The translations under genes and the position numbers were made by a program. From positions 1-64,000 of the forward strand of contig JABYQS010000129.1 of NCBI GenBank assembly GCA_022592435.1: 64,000 bases of DNA, written 5' to 3'. Below, piece after piece: positions 18,601-29,993 of this stretch. The stretch is from Cerioporus squamosus. Taxonomy: Eukaryota; Basidiomycota; Agaricomycetes; Polyporales; Polyporaceae. The stretch's first letter is position 1; each line of letters begins with the position of its first letter. Below the pieces are notes generated by a model. The model ran no database searches and was not told the origin of the DNA. It saw only the letters and a program-made list of their open reading frames with translations.

Positions 18601-20130
18601 TCTTGAATGTCGTCTGGAAGCTACAGGTGGAAATCATTAGCAAGACATTAGTAGGAAGAGAGCAAATACGCGCACCTTGGGGATGTATGCAACGTGCTGA
18701 GCAGCAAATGCGGACGGCTTGCCACGTAGATACTTCGAGATATTACCAATATAGAGGTAGATGGGCCAGAGAGATGCGGATCCGAAGCTCGCAAGGTGAG
18801 TGCTGTCGGAATAGAGGAGGAGAGGGAGCGCGCAGTACTCGACGCTGTCGGGATCACCGGGATTGCGGGGCATGTTCCGGATCTCCTCCTGGGCCTGCAG
18901 CATCTCCTTAGTGTTGAACGTGTCCGTGATGATGCGAATAGGCTCGGGGGCAGGTGGAGGCGTCGTGTGAGTCAGCGGAACATCGGAGGGCGAGGATGTC
19001 GGAGGATTCCAGTACCTCTCATGTGGGAACCAGTGTCTCTTGTCAGCGAAACGAGGATCCTGGATCTCCGAGACAATCACCTCAAGGAGACGACGGAACT
19101 GCAGACCTTTGACAGGAAACTGCGGTGCATCTGCTTCCTCGGCAAAGCTCTCGCCCTCATATGGAGCCGGCAGGTGTAGCTCTGTCTCGTGCCAGCCAGC
19201 CGCCTCCGAGAAGATCCCGGAGTCCTTCTTGTGGTTGTCGAGTTGCTGCATTGCCTGACGTGCCCGGAAGTTGGCGAGGTCAGCGGTCGAAAACCCTGGA
19301 GTGCGGAGAGCCTCTGCCAGGCCATCGAGATCTTGGAGGGACTTCGTCTTCGAACTATTGTACCACCAGTTGCAGAGGACGAAGGACGAGACGTTGTCGA
19401 AGGGGGCGTATGGATTGTCGGGTGGCACAGAGTGCGCAACGGAGCGGTTAAGCCACCGTATCGACTGGTACTCCGCTGGATTGGCCTGCTCTTGCTGGCA
19501 TAGTTCGGCGGCGGCGCACACCTCGGCGAGGGTCATCAACTGCTCTGGATCACGGGTGGGGAGCGTCGGGCCTATGTAGCGACGAAAGACGCCGAATGCG
19601 TCCTCGGGAAGCTGCCAGATAACCTCCTGGTCAGGCGTTGAAGGGGCGGGCTCAGGAGAGCCAGCGGCTTGAGGAGGGGGTCGCGGCGGCGAGGGAGAGG
19701 GCGATGGGAATGCTTCGGCAATTTGTGATGGTAGCCCAGTCTTCGTGGAGGGGGCGACATCCTGCCACTTCGCAAGCGGAAGCTTGATCTTCCTGCCCGA
19801 GCGGCTACGACGTCCGGGAGGGCTCTGTGGAGATACAGCCGCGAGCGGAGCTTCATACACGATCTGCACGTAGTTAGGCATAAATGCGCATCATGTCGTA
19901 GTAGAAGAACGTACCTGCATTTGATCCTCATTCTCCTCATCCGCCCTGGCCCGCTTGGCCGCCTCAGCGAGCTCCTCCTCTCCAGCCTTCCGCTTGCTGT
20001 ACGACTCTGCATGGACAGCTGCGCGATTCTTGCATCTTCTGCGGTGCGTTCCGAGTGCGTTGGCCGTGTCGAAACCTTCCGAGCAAAAGGGACAAGGGTA
20101 AGCCTTTTGATTGTTCGATCGGCCGGCCAT
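15637..20130 (-). CDS. Plavaka-family DNA transposase (with an apparent frameshift)
   Basis: Intron-rich transposase of the Plavaka type (Pfam Plavaka transposase, fungal, CACTA-related). The chosen ATG (20130) opens an N-terminal C2HC finger (C13, C16, H29, C33; PCPFCSEGF...GTHRRRC). A basic linker follows, then exon 2 (18676-19863) with TLPTRDPE, FVLCNWWYNSSK and YLYIGNISKYLRG. Later exons carry the CPCPRC motif, APDLMHEFELGVWK, an Ala/Lys repeat, FHADIRYTGPG, FADRDLIMRFLGGGVG and a very acidic tail ending at the stop 15637. About nine short introns (50-60 nt) fit. Near 18500 the frame slips: the reading before (KVWDHLLSD) and after (EFKKAYQHGILLECGDG) is right for the family but two bases out of register. 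The copy is thus probably inactive unless this is a sequence error. It is head-to-head with the DUF6698 gene. Confidence 0.85.
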
Positions 20131-20352
20131 GGGAGAGGAGAGATGATGGTGGGAGGGAAGAGAGAGGCAACAGCCTCCGGGCGCGCATGAGAGGCGAAGC
20201 TCTGTGACGCGCCCACGTGATGGCATAGGCGTCTTGACGCGTACGCGTTTTAGGAAGTGCCATCAATCGGCCACGCGCGTCTGACAGGCCGCCCTTTTCC
20301 CCGCGAAAGCGTCATCTCGCCCTCCATCCTCTCTCTTCCCTCAACCACCACC
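20131..20352. promoter_or_regulatory. bidirectional promoter with tandem ACGCGT (MCB-like) boxes
   Basis: The 222 bp between the start codons of the transposase (minus) and the DUF6698 gene (plus) must hold both promoters. ACGCGTACGCGT at 20237-20248 is a perfect 12-bp palindrome made of two abutting ACGCGT sites. ACGCGT is the binding site of the fungal G1/S factor MBF. Binding here is inferred only. Confidence 0.5.
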
Positions 20353-22322
20353 ATGCCCAAGCCAAGCTTCAAGCCTTTCGCCGGGGCCAAAGCCCTCGCC
20401 AAGGGCACGCTCACCCCCGTTGCAACCCGCCCGCCGAGCTCGCCTCCTCGCCGTAAGCCCCAGACCCCTGCCAAAGAAGACGATGGTGGACAGGAGCAAG
20501 AGCGTGTCGACGCCGTGGCAGACAAGGGCAGGAGAGGTAAGCGCAAGCGTGTCCTCGATAGCGACGACGAAGAGTCAGAAGAGGACGACCCAGAGGAAGC
20601 GGATGCCAAAGCGCGCAAGAACAAGGAGAGCGGAGCGCGCGCGAGCAAGGTCCGACGCACCGCATCTCCTGTGCAAGACATTGTCGAGCTTCCGTTCCTC
20701 ATCCGCAAGCTTGATCACCTCGACATCAACGACAAGTAAGTGTCTATGGATTTCAAAGCGCATATATCCACTCATGCAGCGCATATATGCACCTAACCTA
20801 CCTCTACAGGCACGAGAAGCGCAAGGCTAACGGTGTATACGACTTTTACATCAAATGTCTCAACATGTACCGCGAGGTCGGCCCTTTCGTCAACCTTGAA
20901 GCAAGCTATCTGCGTGGCATCGACCTTGCTGCAAGCGACTGGAAGGCGAATCTCGCAGAAAGGTGAGCGGTTCTTTTGTATGCTGATGTAACTAACCCTT
21001 CACTTGCCTTGTAGGTTCGGAGCGGATGAGTACGCATTCCTCGCGTATGAGACCCTCGAAGAACAGCTTCCGGAGCTGGTCGCGTGCCAAGACCACTTCA
21101 GCAAGAACCCAGATGACGCCATCAAAGTGCTGAGCTACGTGAGTGCGAGATTCAATTCGTTTGTGCAGTCATACTTACCGAGCTCTCACAGATCGATAAG
21201 GCTGGGGCGCGGGGCCGGACAAACGACCTGGGACGCCTGCGCGACCGCATTCTGGAGTACGCCGGTGTCACGGGTCGCGAGAACCTCGCCCACCTTGCGA
21301 ACCGGGGCAATCGCGGGTTCAAGAACCACACGCTGGGGCGCCTGCTCTGTCCGGTCAATAAAGTCGCCGAGTTTGATGCTGATCCTGCAAGGTGCGTATT
21401 GCACTATCCTGTGGTGCCCTGCTGACTGCGCTTGCCATCAGCTTCTGCCGGAAGGTCCTCGAACGGAAGGAAGGATACAAGTTCAACGCGAAGCGGCTCC
21501 CGCTGTTCCTCTACGATGAGTCCCTGCTGGCTCCGGGCAAGACGCGACGCGCCCTTTTCCGGAGTCGTATCATGACCGATGTGCGTCACATTATCATTGC
21601 ACTAATTCGCTTGCTGACGCTCTACAGGCCTACAAGCTCTGCTATAGAGGACCGCTGGCTGTCAACGAAGTGCTCGCGGACTCGGACGGCTCGAGTACGC
21701 AAGGGCAGCCCTCGATTTCCGAGCACTACAAGATCACTGAGGTCTCAGCCGAGCGAATCATCTATGTCGCGTGCCTGGTACGTCTAGTATCTTGGGCACG
21801 CGTGCACTTGGCTCACTTCTTCTCCCACTCCCACAGGTTCGCGTACTCTTGTCGTCCATGCCGCGGTGGAAAACGAAGGATAACGCATGGAAGGGCCCAG
21901 AGTTCGTCAACACACTCTGCCATATCTTCTGCCGCCCGAAGAACGCCCAGTGGATGACGGATCTTCTTGCTTGGTGGAACAGGTATGTTTGATTCTCTCT
22001 CACGCTGCTGATACTAACCCGGAGTTCCTCCCCACTGCAGAGAGATCTATGGCACCGATGCGGACTCAGACAACGATGGGTCTGACTGCGAAGCCGACGC
22101 TCTCCTCAGGGAGGAGGAGGAGGAGGAGGAGGAGGACAGCGAGAAGAACCAGGACTCCTCGGACGATCCAGACCGGACCTTGGCGAACGCCAACAGCAAG
22201 GACAACAACTTGGAGGCCGAGGACCACGAGCTCGAGTACGCAGACGCCAACCAATCTCCTTCCGTGAGTACCTGTCGGCTATCGCTGACCTCGTGGGCCA
22301 CTCATCTCCATTCTAGGACTAG
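20353..22322 (+). CDS. DUF6698 domain protein, basidiomycete-specific, function unknown
   Basis: Nine exons join in frame to 507 residues: 20353-20735, 20810-20962, 21015-21138, 21192-21391, 21442-21580, 21628-21777, 21837-21982, 22041-22263 and 22317-22322. The N-terminal third is basic and acidic low-complexity sequence (SPPRRKPQTPAKED, DSDDEESEEDD). The conserved core begins at FYIKCLNMYREVGPFVNLEA and includes GRLLCPVNKVAEFD, ALFRSRIMTDAYKLCYRGPLA and the WWNR end typical of DUF6698. The tail is an acidic Glu run. No catalytic motif is visible. The family is found in agaricomycetes, often in many copies. Its divergent pairing with a transposase suggests a transposon link, which is inference. 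Unlike its neighbour, this gene has no visible break. Confidence 0.85.
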
Positions 22323-23207
22323 CTTGTCAGCCTGTGCTCATCCGGTGCGTCTTCGCCAAACACGTTCCTAGTACTAACGCCGTCGCGCGCACGCTCATGC
22401 TCTTCCCCGCGCTCATGCTCTTCCGCAGTATAGGCCCGACGTCTAGTGACTCCCACAAGTTCAGCCTTGCTTGTCTCACGCTCTCAAGTCCTCCTGTGCA
22501 CTGGTATCTTGTTCGCCCTTGTCTCACTCTCACTGCTCGCCGGTCTTCAAGCCGTTCGAGTCATGCACACATCAAATCTCCGCATGACTGCTCGCAAGTT
22601 GCACACTGCACGAACCTCTTCGACTCTCACGTCGACTATGCTCTTCTAATGCTCGCTGTTACTACTACTTATTACTAATGATTAACCCGGATGTGCTCTC
22701 TGCCATGTATTCTTGATGTGTACTGATATCAATGCCATAAGATCATCCGGAACTGTTTTGATATGTCTGAGAAGTCCCGCGTGCTCAGTGCGATCAGCTC
22801 GACAATGCTGAATGCTCCGGTGCGCCCAGCGTCCTACTTACCGGTAGTTGGCCCATAGGTTGCAACACTATGCCTGGAGATTCTTACGCCGCATGCCATC
22901 AACTGTCCGGATTGCTTCATAGCATTCCTCTCCTCTGCCGGACGCCATCATACCAGCCATTGTCCTTCAAGGACGGTATCATACAGGATAATACAGATTA
23001 TATCGGTAAATTCGGATGAATGTCATTCCTAGTTACTCTGAGCTATGCTGACGTTCGTCAATACAGCGCAAGTCCAACAATACGTACATGATATGCTGAT
23101 GTATCTAGGACCCCCGGTTTGCTGATGAAGGAGGCCGGCTTTGTGGCTGTGCAATATCCGCGTGTTGAGGTTCTCGCCCGACGTCGGGAATTACCGTTCA
23201 TAAGTAC
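22323..23207. other. intergenic, nothing recognised
   Basis: Downstream of the DUF6698 gene. The composition drifts to AT-richer sequence after 22640. No frame with family motifs and no repeat structure were seen. The right end of a putative Plavaka/DUF6698 element should lie here, but I found no inverted partner for the left side. Confidence 0.35.
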
Positions 23208-23455
23208 TACTGTAGAGTTTCGACCGATGCGGCGCGTCACAGGTCACAGGGACCTCCGCCGCACCGCATCGTGCTGTAGGTCACAGGTCACGGCCCCTTT
23301 GGGGCCCCCATTTTCGCATTTTGGCTCGGTTTTCGGGCGTTTAGCAGGCCAAATCAGGCAAATTTTGGGCGCCTCCGCTCCGCTCCGGCGACTGCGGGCG
23401 GTTACAGGTCACACCCCGCTGGGGCCTGCACCGCATCGGTCGAAACTCTACAGTA
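23208..23455. mobile_element. MITE of 248 bp with terminal inverted repeats
   Basis: The left end TACTGTAGAGTTTCGACCGA is repeated inverted at the right end, with a perfect inverted match of about 25 bp continuing into GATGCGG. The interior repeats GTCACAGGTCAC several times and contains no gene. If the ends are taken as CTGTAGAG...CTCTACAG, the flanks are TA on both sides, as for Tc1/mariner. A 3-bp TAC duplication around TACTGTAG is also possible. Confidence 0.75.
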
Positions 23456-24904
23456 TACCTTCCCGATGCGCGAACTCACTCGAGCGGTACATACTGTACT
23501 TAGACTCGACAGACTCGAATCCGAGTTCGTCTACATACCTCCCTCCAGGTGTACAGTGCCGCAGCAGACACGTCCTGCGTCTTGCATGAAGTTGAAGCTG
23601 GGCCGCCGGGTAGCCATGGGCCTATGGCTACAGTACTAGTGTGGGATCGGATGTGCGGCATGCGACGTGCGACGTGCATCACGATCAATGCACTGACCAG
23701 TTGGCAGTACTTAGTGGCTGACTGGCACGAGCGTGTGCAGCGGGCGGGGCACGTTGTGGGGATGTTCTGATGTCTCGTTGCAACCCGTTGCAGCAGCATA
23801 GTTTACGTCTCCGTGCGCGTGTTTCGTGTCTTTTTTTGGGGGGGGGGGGGGGGGGGGTCGGGGCCCGGATGTCCGGGAGGGTGCCCCGGGGAGGATCGAC
23901 CTGAGCGTTCAGAACGCGCGAGAGTGCGAGAGTGCGAGAAAGCACGGGGACTGTCGAGAACCGGCAGAACGAGAGCTTAAGGGGGAGAAGGGAGAGAAGC
24001 AAGGCACGCGCTGCGCGCGGCCGCGGGTCCTGTACCGGTGATCATACTTACGGCGGACCCCACCAAGGCCCGGTTCGAACCTCGCAGGCTGACGGCGATG
24101 TATGCATATGCTTACTTCAACTTGCCCGGTACTCCTACAGTACTCACTTGAAACGCTGCCGGACGGAAGACGCAGGCTCGAAGCACGAGACGACCCAGAA
24201 GAGGAGTGAATTACAACTACTGATGACACCAGATGAAAGTGGTACATTCGTTTCGTTTCAGTTCGTTTTCAATATGTCGAGGACTTGAAAACCAGGAGAG
24301 GGATAAATAACGCGGGTGGTGTAAGGTGTAGTGTACGATGGCGCACGCGCAGACCGAGTAGAAGAGAAGATATAGAGGGGAAAAAAGATGAGATAATCGT
24401 TACGATGCGGTGATTCTACAGTTGCTTGGAGTTCGTTACGGATGACGGAGACGGAGACAGACGGGTGCGGGAAACGGAAACGGACGGGAGTCGTATATGA
24501 GTGAGGGTGTGAGGGAGATTGAGTGAGTGACGGTAGGGAGTGAGGGAGGGGCGATGCTATTACGGGGTTGAGGGATAGACGGTAGGGGTTGGTAGGGGTA
24601 CGGATAGCAAGGGGGAGAAACAATGCGATGCGATGCGATGAGAGGAGACAAGACAGACGGACAGATAGCGAGGAGATGAGGTGGGTGAGATGAAGTGGTG
24701 AGATGCGGGGAAGATGGAGATGTGAGTGCAGAGGATCAACGAGTGTGTCGACACGTCCGAGCCCAAGGACAGAAAAAGCAAGAAGCAACCAACGACCGAG
24801 ACTGTAGACTGACCAGGATCCGCATGCCCGTCCCAAGCCCCATCACAGCCCGCCTCCCTGCCCTTCTGCATCGCCTCCGCCTAGCGAGTCGTCGACGATC
24901 AGCG
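23456..24904. other. non-coding, low-complexity stretch
   Basis: Holds the T7G20 tract and, from about 24320 to 24760, a purine-rich plus strand with GAGTGAGTGAG and GCGATGCGATGCGATG short tandem repeats. The right part is probably the 3' untranslated region of the gene at 24905-25681. Open frames here are low-complexity artefacts. Confidence 0.45.
23831..23857. repeat. T7 followed by G20 homopolymer tract
   Basis: Seven T are followed by twenty consecutive G and then TCGGGGCCCGG. Such a G run can form a G-quadruplex and is prone to length errors in both replication and sequencing. Confidence 0.9.
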
Positions 24905-25681
24905 TTACGCCGCCGCAGCGACGAGGCGGGACAGCCCGCTCTTGACGTACGTCGTGCCCTCGCCCGACAGCCGGCGGCGAAGGTACACGCCCAGCGGACG
25001 GCCGCTCCCGCGATTGAGCAGCGTCGTCGCCACGAGCCGGCCGCGCACGTCCTTCGCGCTGGGGACGAGCCCCGGGGGGCCCGCCAAGCTCGCACGGGCG
25101 CAAGACATGTTCACGGTACTGGAGTACGACGGGACGGCGACGCGCGTCCGGGAGGAGACGAACGGGGCGGGCGGGAACGGGGAGAGGTCCGAGTCGTCCG
25201 CGGCGTCCGCGAACGGGTCTGTGTCTTCTGTGAAACCGGCCGCGGGGATGGACACGACCTTGGGGAGAAGGTCCGGGACGGCGGCGGCGGCGGACGTAGC
25301 GAGTGCGGACGTTGTGCGTTCTGCGGGGGCGGGCGGGGGAGGGGGTGCGCGGCGAGGGGGTAGGGGCGAGCCCCAGGAGCCGGCGGACATGGTCGTGCGG
25401 CGGGGGCGGCTGCCCGAGGCTGACCGCATCCCGAGGCCGGTCGAGAGCCCTGTGCTTGTGCTTCCTGCACCTGCACCTGCACCTGCGGCCGAGCAGGATG
25501 CGGGGGTGGTGCGGCCGGTCGGGGCTAGTTCGTAGGTGCGGCGGGGCGCGCAGACGTTGGGGATGCGGTTCCAGGAGGCTTGGGCGGGGTTCATGAGGGA
25601 GGAGGAGTGCGCATAGCGGCTCGGTGCGCCGAATGCGCCGTGGATGGTGTGGATGCGGTGGGAGGGTGCAGCGGCGGCCAT
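24905..25681 (-). CDS. hypothetical protein, 258 residues, Ala/Ser/Pro-rich
   Basis: A single intronless frame from ATG (25681) to the stop at 24905. The N-terminus MAAAAPSHRIHTIHGAFGAP leads into low-complexity Gly-Ala and Pro-Ala segments (AGAGAGAGS, PPPPPAPAERTT). A less biased C-terminal region, about residues 195-258, contains PSAKDVRGRLVATTLLNRG and ends SGLSRLVAAAA. No domain, signal peptide or membrane segment is evident. The frame is much longer and more consistent in codon use than its neighbours, and is flanked by pyrimidine-rich leader sequence at 25700-25870, which supports a real gene. Function unknown. Confidence 0.6.
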   Translation of the reverse strand: MAAAAPSHRIHTIHGAFGAPSRYAHSSSLMNPAQASWNRIPNVCAPRRTYELAPTGRTTPASCSAAGAGAGAGSTSTGLSTGLGMRSASGSRPRRTTMSAGSWGSPLPPRRAPPPPPAPAERTTSALATSAAAAVPDLLPKVVSIPAAGFTEDTDPFADAADDSDLSPFPPAPFVSSRTRVAVPSYSSTVNMSCARASLAGPPGLVPSAKDVRGRLVATTLLNRGSGRPLGVYLRRRLSGEGTTYVKSGLSRLVAAAA

Positions 25682-28600
25682 GGGGAATGCAGAGACAGGT
25701 TGGGGTGCGGGGATAGGGGGTGCGTGGGGGTCAACGGTACAGATTAGTCAGCGGTTATGAGACGGAGACGAGGAGGAGAGAGCAGCGAGAAGGACGAGGA
25801 GGAGCACGTTGAGGCAGGAGACGAGGAAAGGAGAGCTCAGGGAATATATATGATAGGATGGTGGCAGGCGAGCTCGAGATCAATTGAGGATCGCATTCGG
25901 CGGCTATGACCACAGGCGCTCGTGGCGGTGCTTCCGGCTTATCCCGCCGGTTACAGGCGCTCGCGCTGCCGCCGCCCGACGCCCGACTGGCTGCACAACG
26001 GGCGTACTCTTCTCGGAACAACGACCTCTCCATGTCCGACATACAGTTGCAGCCGCAGCGGACAACAGCGAGCTCTCGCGCAGCGTCGGCCCTCGGAGGA
26101 CGCAGCCACGAGTTGCCTTGTTCGTCGGTGTGCCGATCTCGATGGACGCTCCGCTGTGCTCGGTGCAACTCTGTTCCCAGCTCGTCCATGCGCTCCTCGT
26201 CTTCTCCAGCGTCCGTCCCACTGCCCCGCAAAGCTACGGTCTAGCCACTCCTGCCCACCGCCTTGCCATGCGCTTCTTGTGGCCAGACAGCGGAGGACGT
26301 TATCTCTCGCCTCCTGACGTGCCGCCGCTCCTGGCCTGGCCTTCGCGCGAACACTGACAGCAACCATTCCTTCTTGACGTCCACAGCCCTCGACCTCCCG
26401 CCGGCTCGCGACATGATACACCGAGCCGCTCGACACTACAGTCCGACTGCCACCTGTTCCGCAAGCGGCGCACAGCTGCTGCTGCTGGCCGCCGTGGCCG
26501 GTGGCACAAGGCGCGTCCAACAAACCCATCTTCGAACGGAAGCTTCGGCCCACCTACACTGGTGCGACACTGCGCTCGAGAGGTTGTATTTGGGGCCATG
26601 ACAGGACGCCGTGGTCAGCTGGCCCCGCATCGTGGGCGTCCTGGTCTATCGTGAGTGCCACGGTAGCCACCCTCTTCTCGTCCCTGCCTTGCTGTCGCGC
26701 CCGGGCCAGTACCGCCTCCCAGATACGTCGATCGCATCGTTTTCCTATCGAGCGACCAGAACTAGCACTATCGCCTGCCACCTGCTTAGGCTGGCTTCCT
26801 CGTCCTAGCAAGATGCCCCCCGCACAGATGTGGGGTCGTCTACGGTCTTGGGGCTCGCGAAGTGGCACTCTGCGGCGCTGCGGGACTGTGTCCGAGCACA
26901 GATCCCGTAAGTGGACGTACAGATGCCTCCCATTATGCTAATTGTGGAACTAGTCTAGTGTCTCCGCACCTGGTTCGTATCTCGGACGTTCGAGGAGGTG
27001 CCGCACTCCCAACTTGACGGGCTCGCCACTCGTGATGGCGGCCTGCCCGATCTCCTACGAGTCGACAAGGCGCAAGTAACCGCGTTTTGCGTTCTTTGGA
27101 TCCCCGCGCGCGGCGCGCGGTGACAGCGGCCACAGAGACGCTTGTCAGGACAGACTCCAGAGCTTCTCTCTCGCTCTATCGCCGCTGAACTGGCTGTGTG
27201 GTATGTAGTGTCATAGCGAGATCGCGTTCTTGTTCTTCATCTCGGAGGCAGTAGTAGTCGTACTGCCGCTCGCGCTTGCGAGGTGTCCGTGCTCCGTGCT
27301 CCGTTACCGTGCTTCTCGAGCGCCAGCTGAGCGTAGAGAACAATGAGTCTGTCTTGCGTCCTGAGATCTGAGAGACTGAGAGACTGAGAGAGGCTATTAG
27401 GGCGTCCGTTGTGGACGACGCACTAGAACGAGCTGCTGTCCCATCTGTTAACGTTGGCCTGACGACCCTCACACTGGCAGCCTCGTGTATGCAGGACCCA
27501 GGTTCGACAAGACTTGAGATACAGTATACGAGAGGCCGTCATGGTGTATGCGGGTGTGTCCAGTCTGTGGGTTCCTCCATTCCAGGGACAAGTAACGCTT
27601 GAGCTTGCACCGACGGCCCCCATGCCTCGTTGTCCTGGTATAATCGTTCGCGCGGCCGCGGCAATCACTTCTTCTGCACGCATACATGCACGTTGCGTTA
27701 GCCCTGGGCCCTTGCCCACGCAAGGCCTGATGGCTTTGTCTGCCACGCGGTGACGCACCAGGAGTCGCCGTGCTCTCATTGTGTCCTGGAGTCGGGCGAA
27801 GCGAAGTACAGCGCGGAAGATTCGACAGAGTGCGCAGCCCTAGCGTGGTGCGTTGTGCTGTTGCGAGCGTCGTTGCTGTCCCTGTCGACCCTTCGAGGGT
27901 TATCCGACTCATATGGATCCTTGTTCCATGCACCCTCGAGGATTCTTAGCGGCTCAGCGTCGACGTTGTTGTCATTGTCCTGCGCCCGCGCCCGCGCTCG
28001 CAACGAGACTCGCTGCGCAGCCCATTCAATCCCAAGGAGCGTCCGTAGGCGTCCGTGCGCGAACGAGCACGTCGCCTTGGCGATCGCACTGCGCGGGCAT
28101 GACAGTTTGTCGGCGTTGTTTTCTGGGCGATCCTCTCGCGGCTAGGGATGTCGATGGTACTGTATTGACATTGTATGGACGTCATTCCGAGGCGCGCGTC
28201 GTTGTCCTGTCGTGTTGTCCGTTGTTCTTCAGATTGTATAGCTTGAAGAACAATGGATGCATCATGCAGCGCGTCGGAGGGTCGAGAGTGACCGTGGCTA
28301 GAATGAGTGAATATCGTGAAGTCGAGCGCGGCGAACGCGCGAGTACGGTGACCTGTGTCAGGAAGAACTCGGGTCTACCCTGTCTGCCCACTCCGCAAGA
28401 CTCCATACGCTGGAGATAAGCGGACTTCACCGCGTCGCAGCTGCGAGGCTCGGAATTGCCCCGCGATCGTACCGTGGACGTTCTTTGCTCACCAGGTCTT
28501 TCGTGTCCAAGCCTCGCTTCCACCGTCTGACGCTCGGGAACTTCTCAAGGCTCATGTCCTTCCTGCAGCCTCCTCGTCATTTGTGATCCTCCACTATCGG

Positions 28601-29070
28601 CTTAGGACGGGGTGATTCCTCTGCCCGATACCAGTGTGCCTCTTTCATCATCTCACAAAAGCATTGGCTCGCCTGACGTTCAGTCCATGGTTGCCTCCGG
28701 CACGGAGACATCGCGGACATCCGACGAAGCGTAGTGGACCTCCCGCGCTTGGCACTGTCATCCTTGCACGGGTGGCCAGCGCGATCCGTACGGTGCTGTT
28801 TGTCCTCAAAGCCGGCATATTAGCCTGCTCCGTCAACCTAAGTACGATGTTGGGGCTGCCCGGAACGTTCCTTTCACCTTTTCCTGACCACTGTAACTTA
28901 CTTCTCTTCGACAGTCTCAACTTCGAGTTTGACGGGTTCCGTAGTATAGGTTTCCGCTGCATGCGAGGTTTCACAAGCCTTGGCGTGCCCTTGCTGCTCA
29001 GCCAGGCTCAGCCCGAGTCGAGATACTGTGACGTCCGTGGCTGTGTCCGAGTATGTTGCGATACCTACTC
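25682..29070. other. 3.4-kb gene-poor stretch
   Basis: GC-rich sequence with many overlapping short frames on both strands, none with recognisable domains or convincing splice patterns. There is a run of GAGACTGAGA repeats near 27370 and a hairpin at 28222-28253. A plus-strand frame at 28634-29116 is the longest candidate but is not supported by any motif. Confidence 0.4.
28222..28253. repeat. perfect 10-bp stem hairpin
   Basis: TTGTTCTTCA, a 12-nt loop, then TGAAGAACAA. It is isolated in non-coding sequence and role unknown. Confidence 0.6.
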
Positions 29071-29993
29071 GTGGGCGCCTAAAGTGTTCGAACGCCTCGG
29101 GTTAGGTGTACCATAAGGGCATAATGAAATATGAATATCTTGGTCACTTCACAAGAAACATTGAAGCCCTTTGGTGCATATGGTAGACAGGCATCTGAGC
29201 TTCTAGTATATATGGGTGACACTGTATGGTTCACTCTCTGGCATTCTGTGAAGTATCAACTTTATCTGAGATGTACAAAATCCACCCTTCCCATCCCTGC
29301 CCTTATAAGTACTGTCCAAACTTACTGGGATGATCTCATAAAAATTGGAATGGGGACCTTAGAGACCCCTGCATGTGATATATGAATGGTGGGATGGATC
29401 AAGAAAGTCTGAGGGAGCTATCACCTGAGAAACATGGGAGATGGATTGATATAAATGCATATGGAACATCACTTGTCCTGAATTCAGTCTTTCAAGGGCT
29501 GCTACCAAACTGCTAATAGTATCAATGAATATAGAGAGGGCAGTAGTCATGGCTGCAGTGGACAATGTGTGTCTGTATACAATAGTTGAACGACCAAGAC
29601 TGCATAAGCAGAACCATGTAAGTTATGCCTGTTCATCTTGCAAGTTTCACTGACGATAACTCCCCTGGTAGTCCTCTTCAGATCCCTTGTTTTATATGGC
29701 ACATACAGCAAGCTCTGAACTATCTGTGGGTATATTTGTGAGGTTGTCTCAATCAGCCCTTACAGACTTATTGGGGCAGGAAGGAGAAAAGTATCTTACC
29801 AAGAGTTCATGCTCTCCAGACAGCTAGAGACTGTTGCACACAGTTTTATTCACACATACTGTGAGCTCAGATTTTTGTCTACTCTATGTGGCTACATGTT
29901 CTGACTAACCCTTAATTGTGAGCAAGATTCATGTGTTACAATATCTGCACCAAGAGCGCCTAATGCGGGCGTTCGAACACTTTAGGCGCCCAC
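29071..29993. mobile_element. AT-rich 923-bp element with terminal inverted repeats
   Basis: Both ends carry GTGGGCGCCTAAAGTGTTCG in inverted orientation, extended to about 26 bp (GTGGGCGCC...TTCGAACGCC). Next inside are the related words GGTTAGGTG on the left and GCATTAGGCGC on the right. Between them the sequence is abruptly AT-rich compared with the GC-rich surroundings, and has no open frame of significance. This fits a non-autonomous DNA transposon. No clean target duplication was found (CCTACTC on the left, TAGTACA on the right), so the superfamily is undetermined. Confidence 0.7.

Noticed and set aside
15199..22460. CACTA-like words (CACTACTTACT near 15201, TAGTG near 22444) as ends of a Plavaka element
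   Set aside because: The inner sequences are not inverted partners and no matching 2-4 bp duplication flanks them.
24060..24085. GGTTCGAACC, a possible tRNA B box
   Set aside because: The flanking bases cannot form a T-stem and no A box or acceptor stem could be matched on either strand.
24258..24836. 192-codon minus-strand frame
   Set aside because: Composed of Ser/Pro/His/Leu low complexity from a purine-rich repeat stretch; probably 3' untranslated region of the neighbouring gene.
26263..26345. PCASCGQTAEDVISRLLTC, similar to the C-terminal zinc motif of LINE reverse transcriptases
   Set aside because: It is isolated, follows an in-frame stop, and no reverse transcriptase or endonuclease motifs lie upstream.
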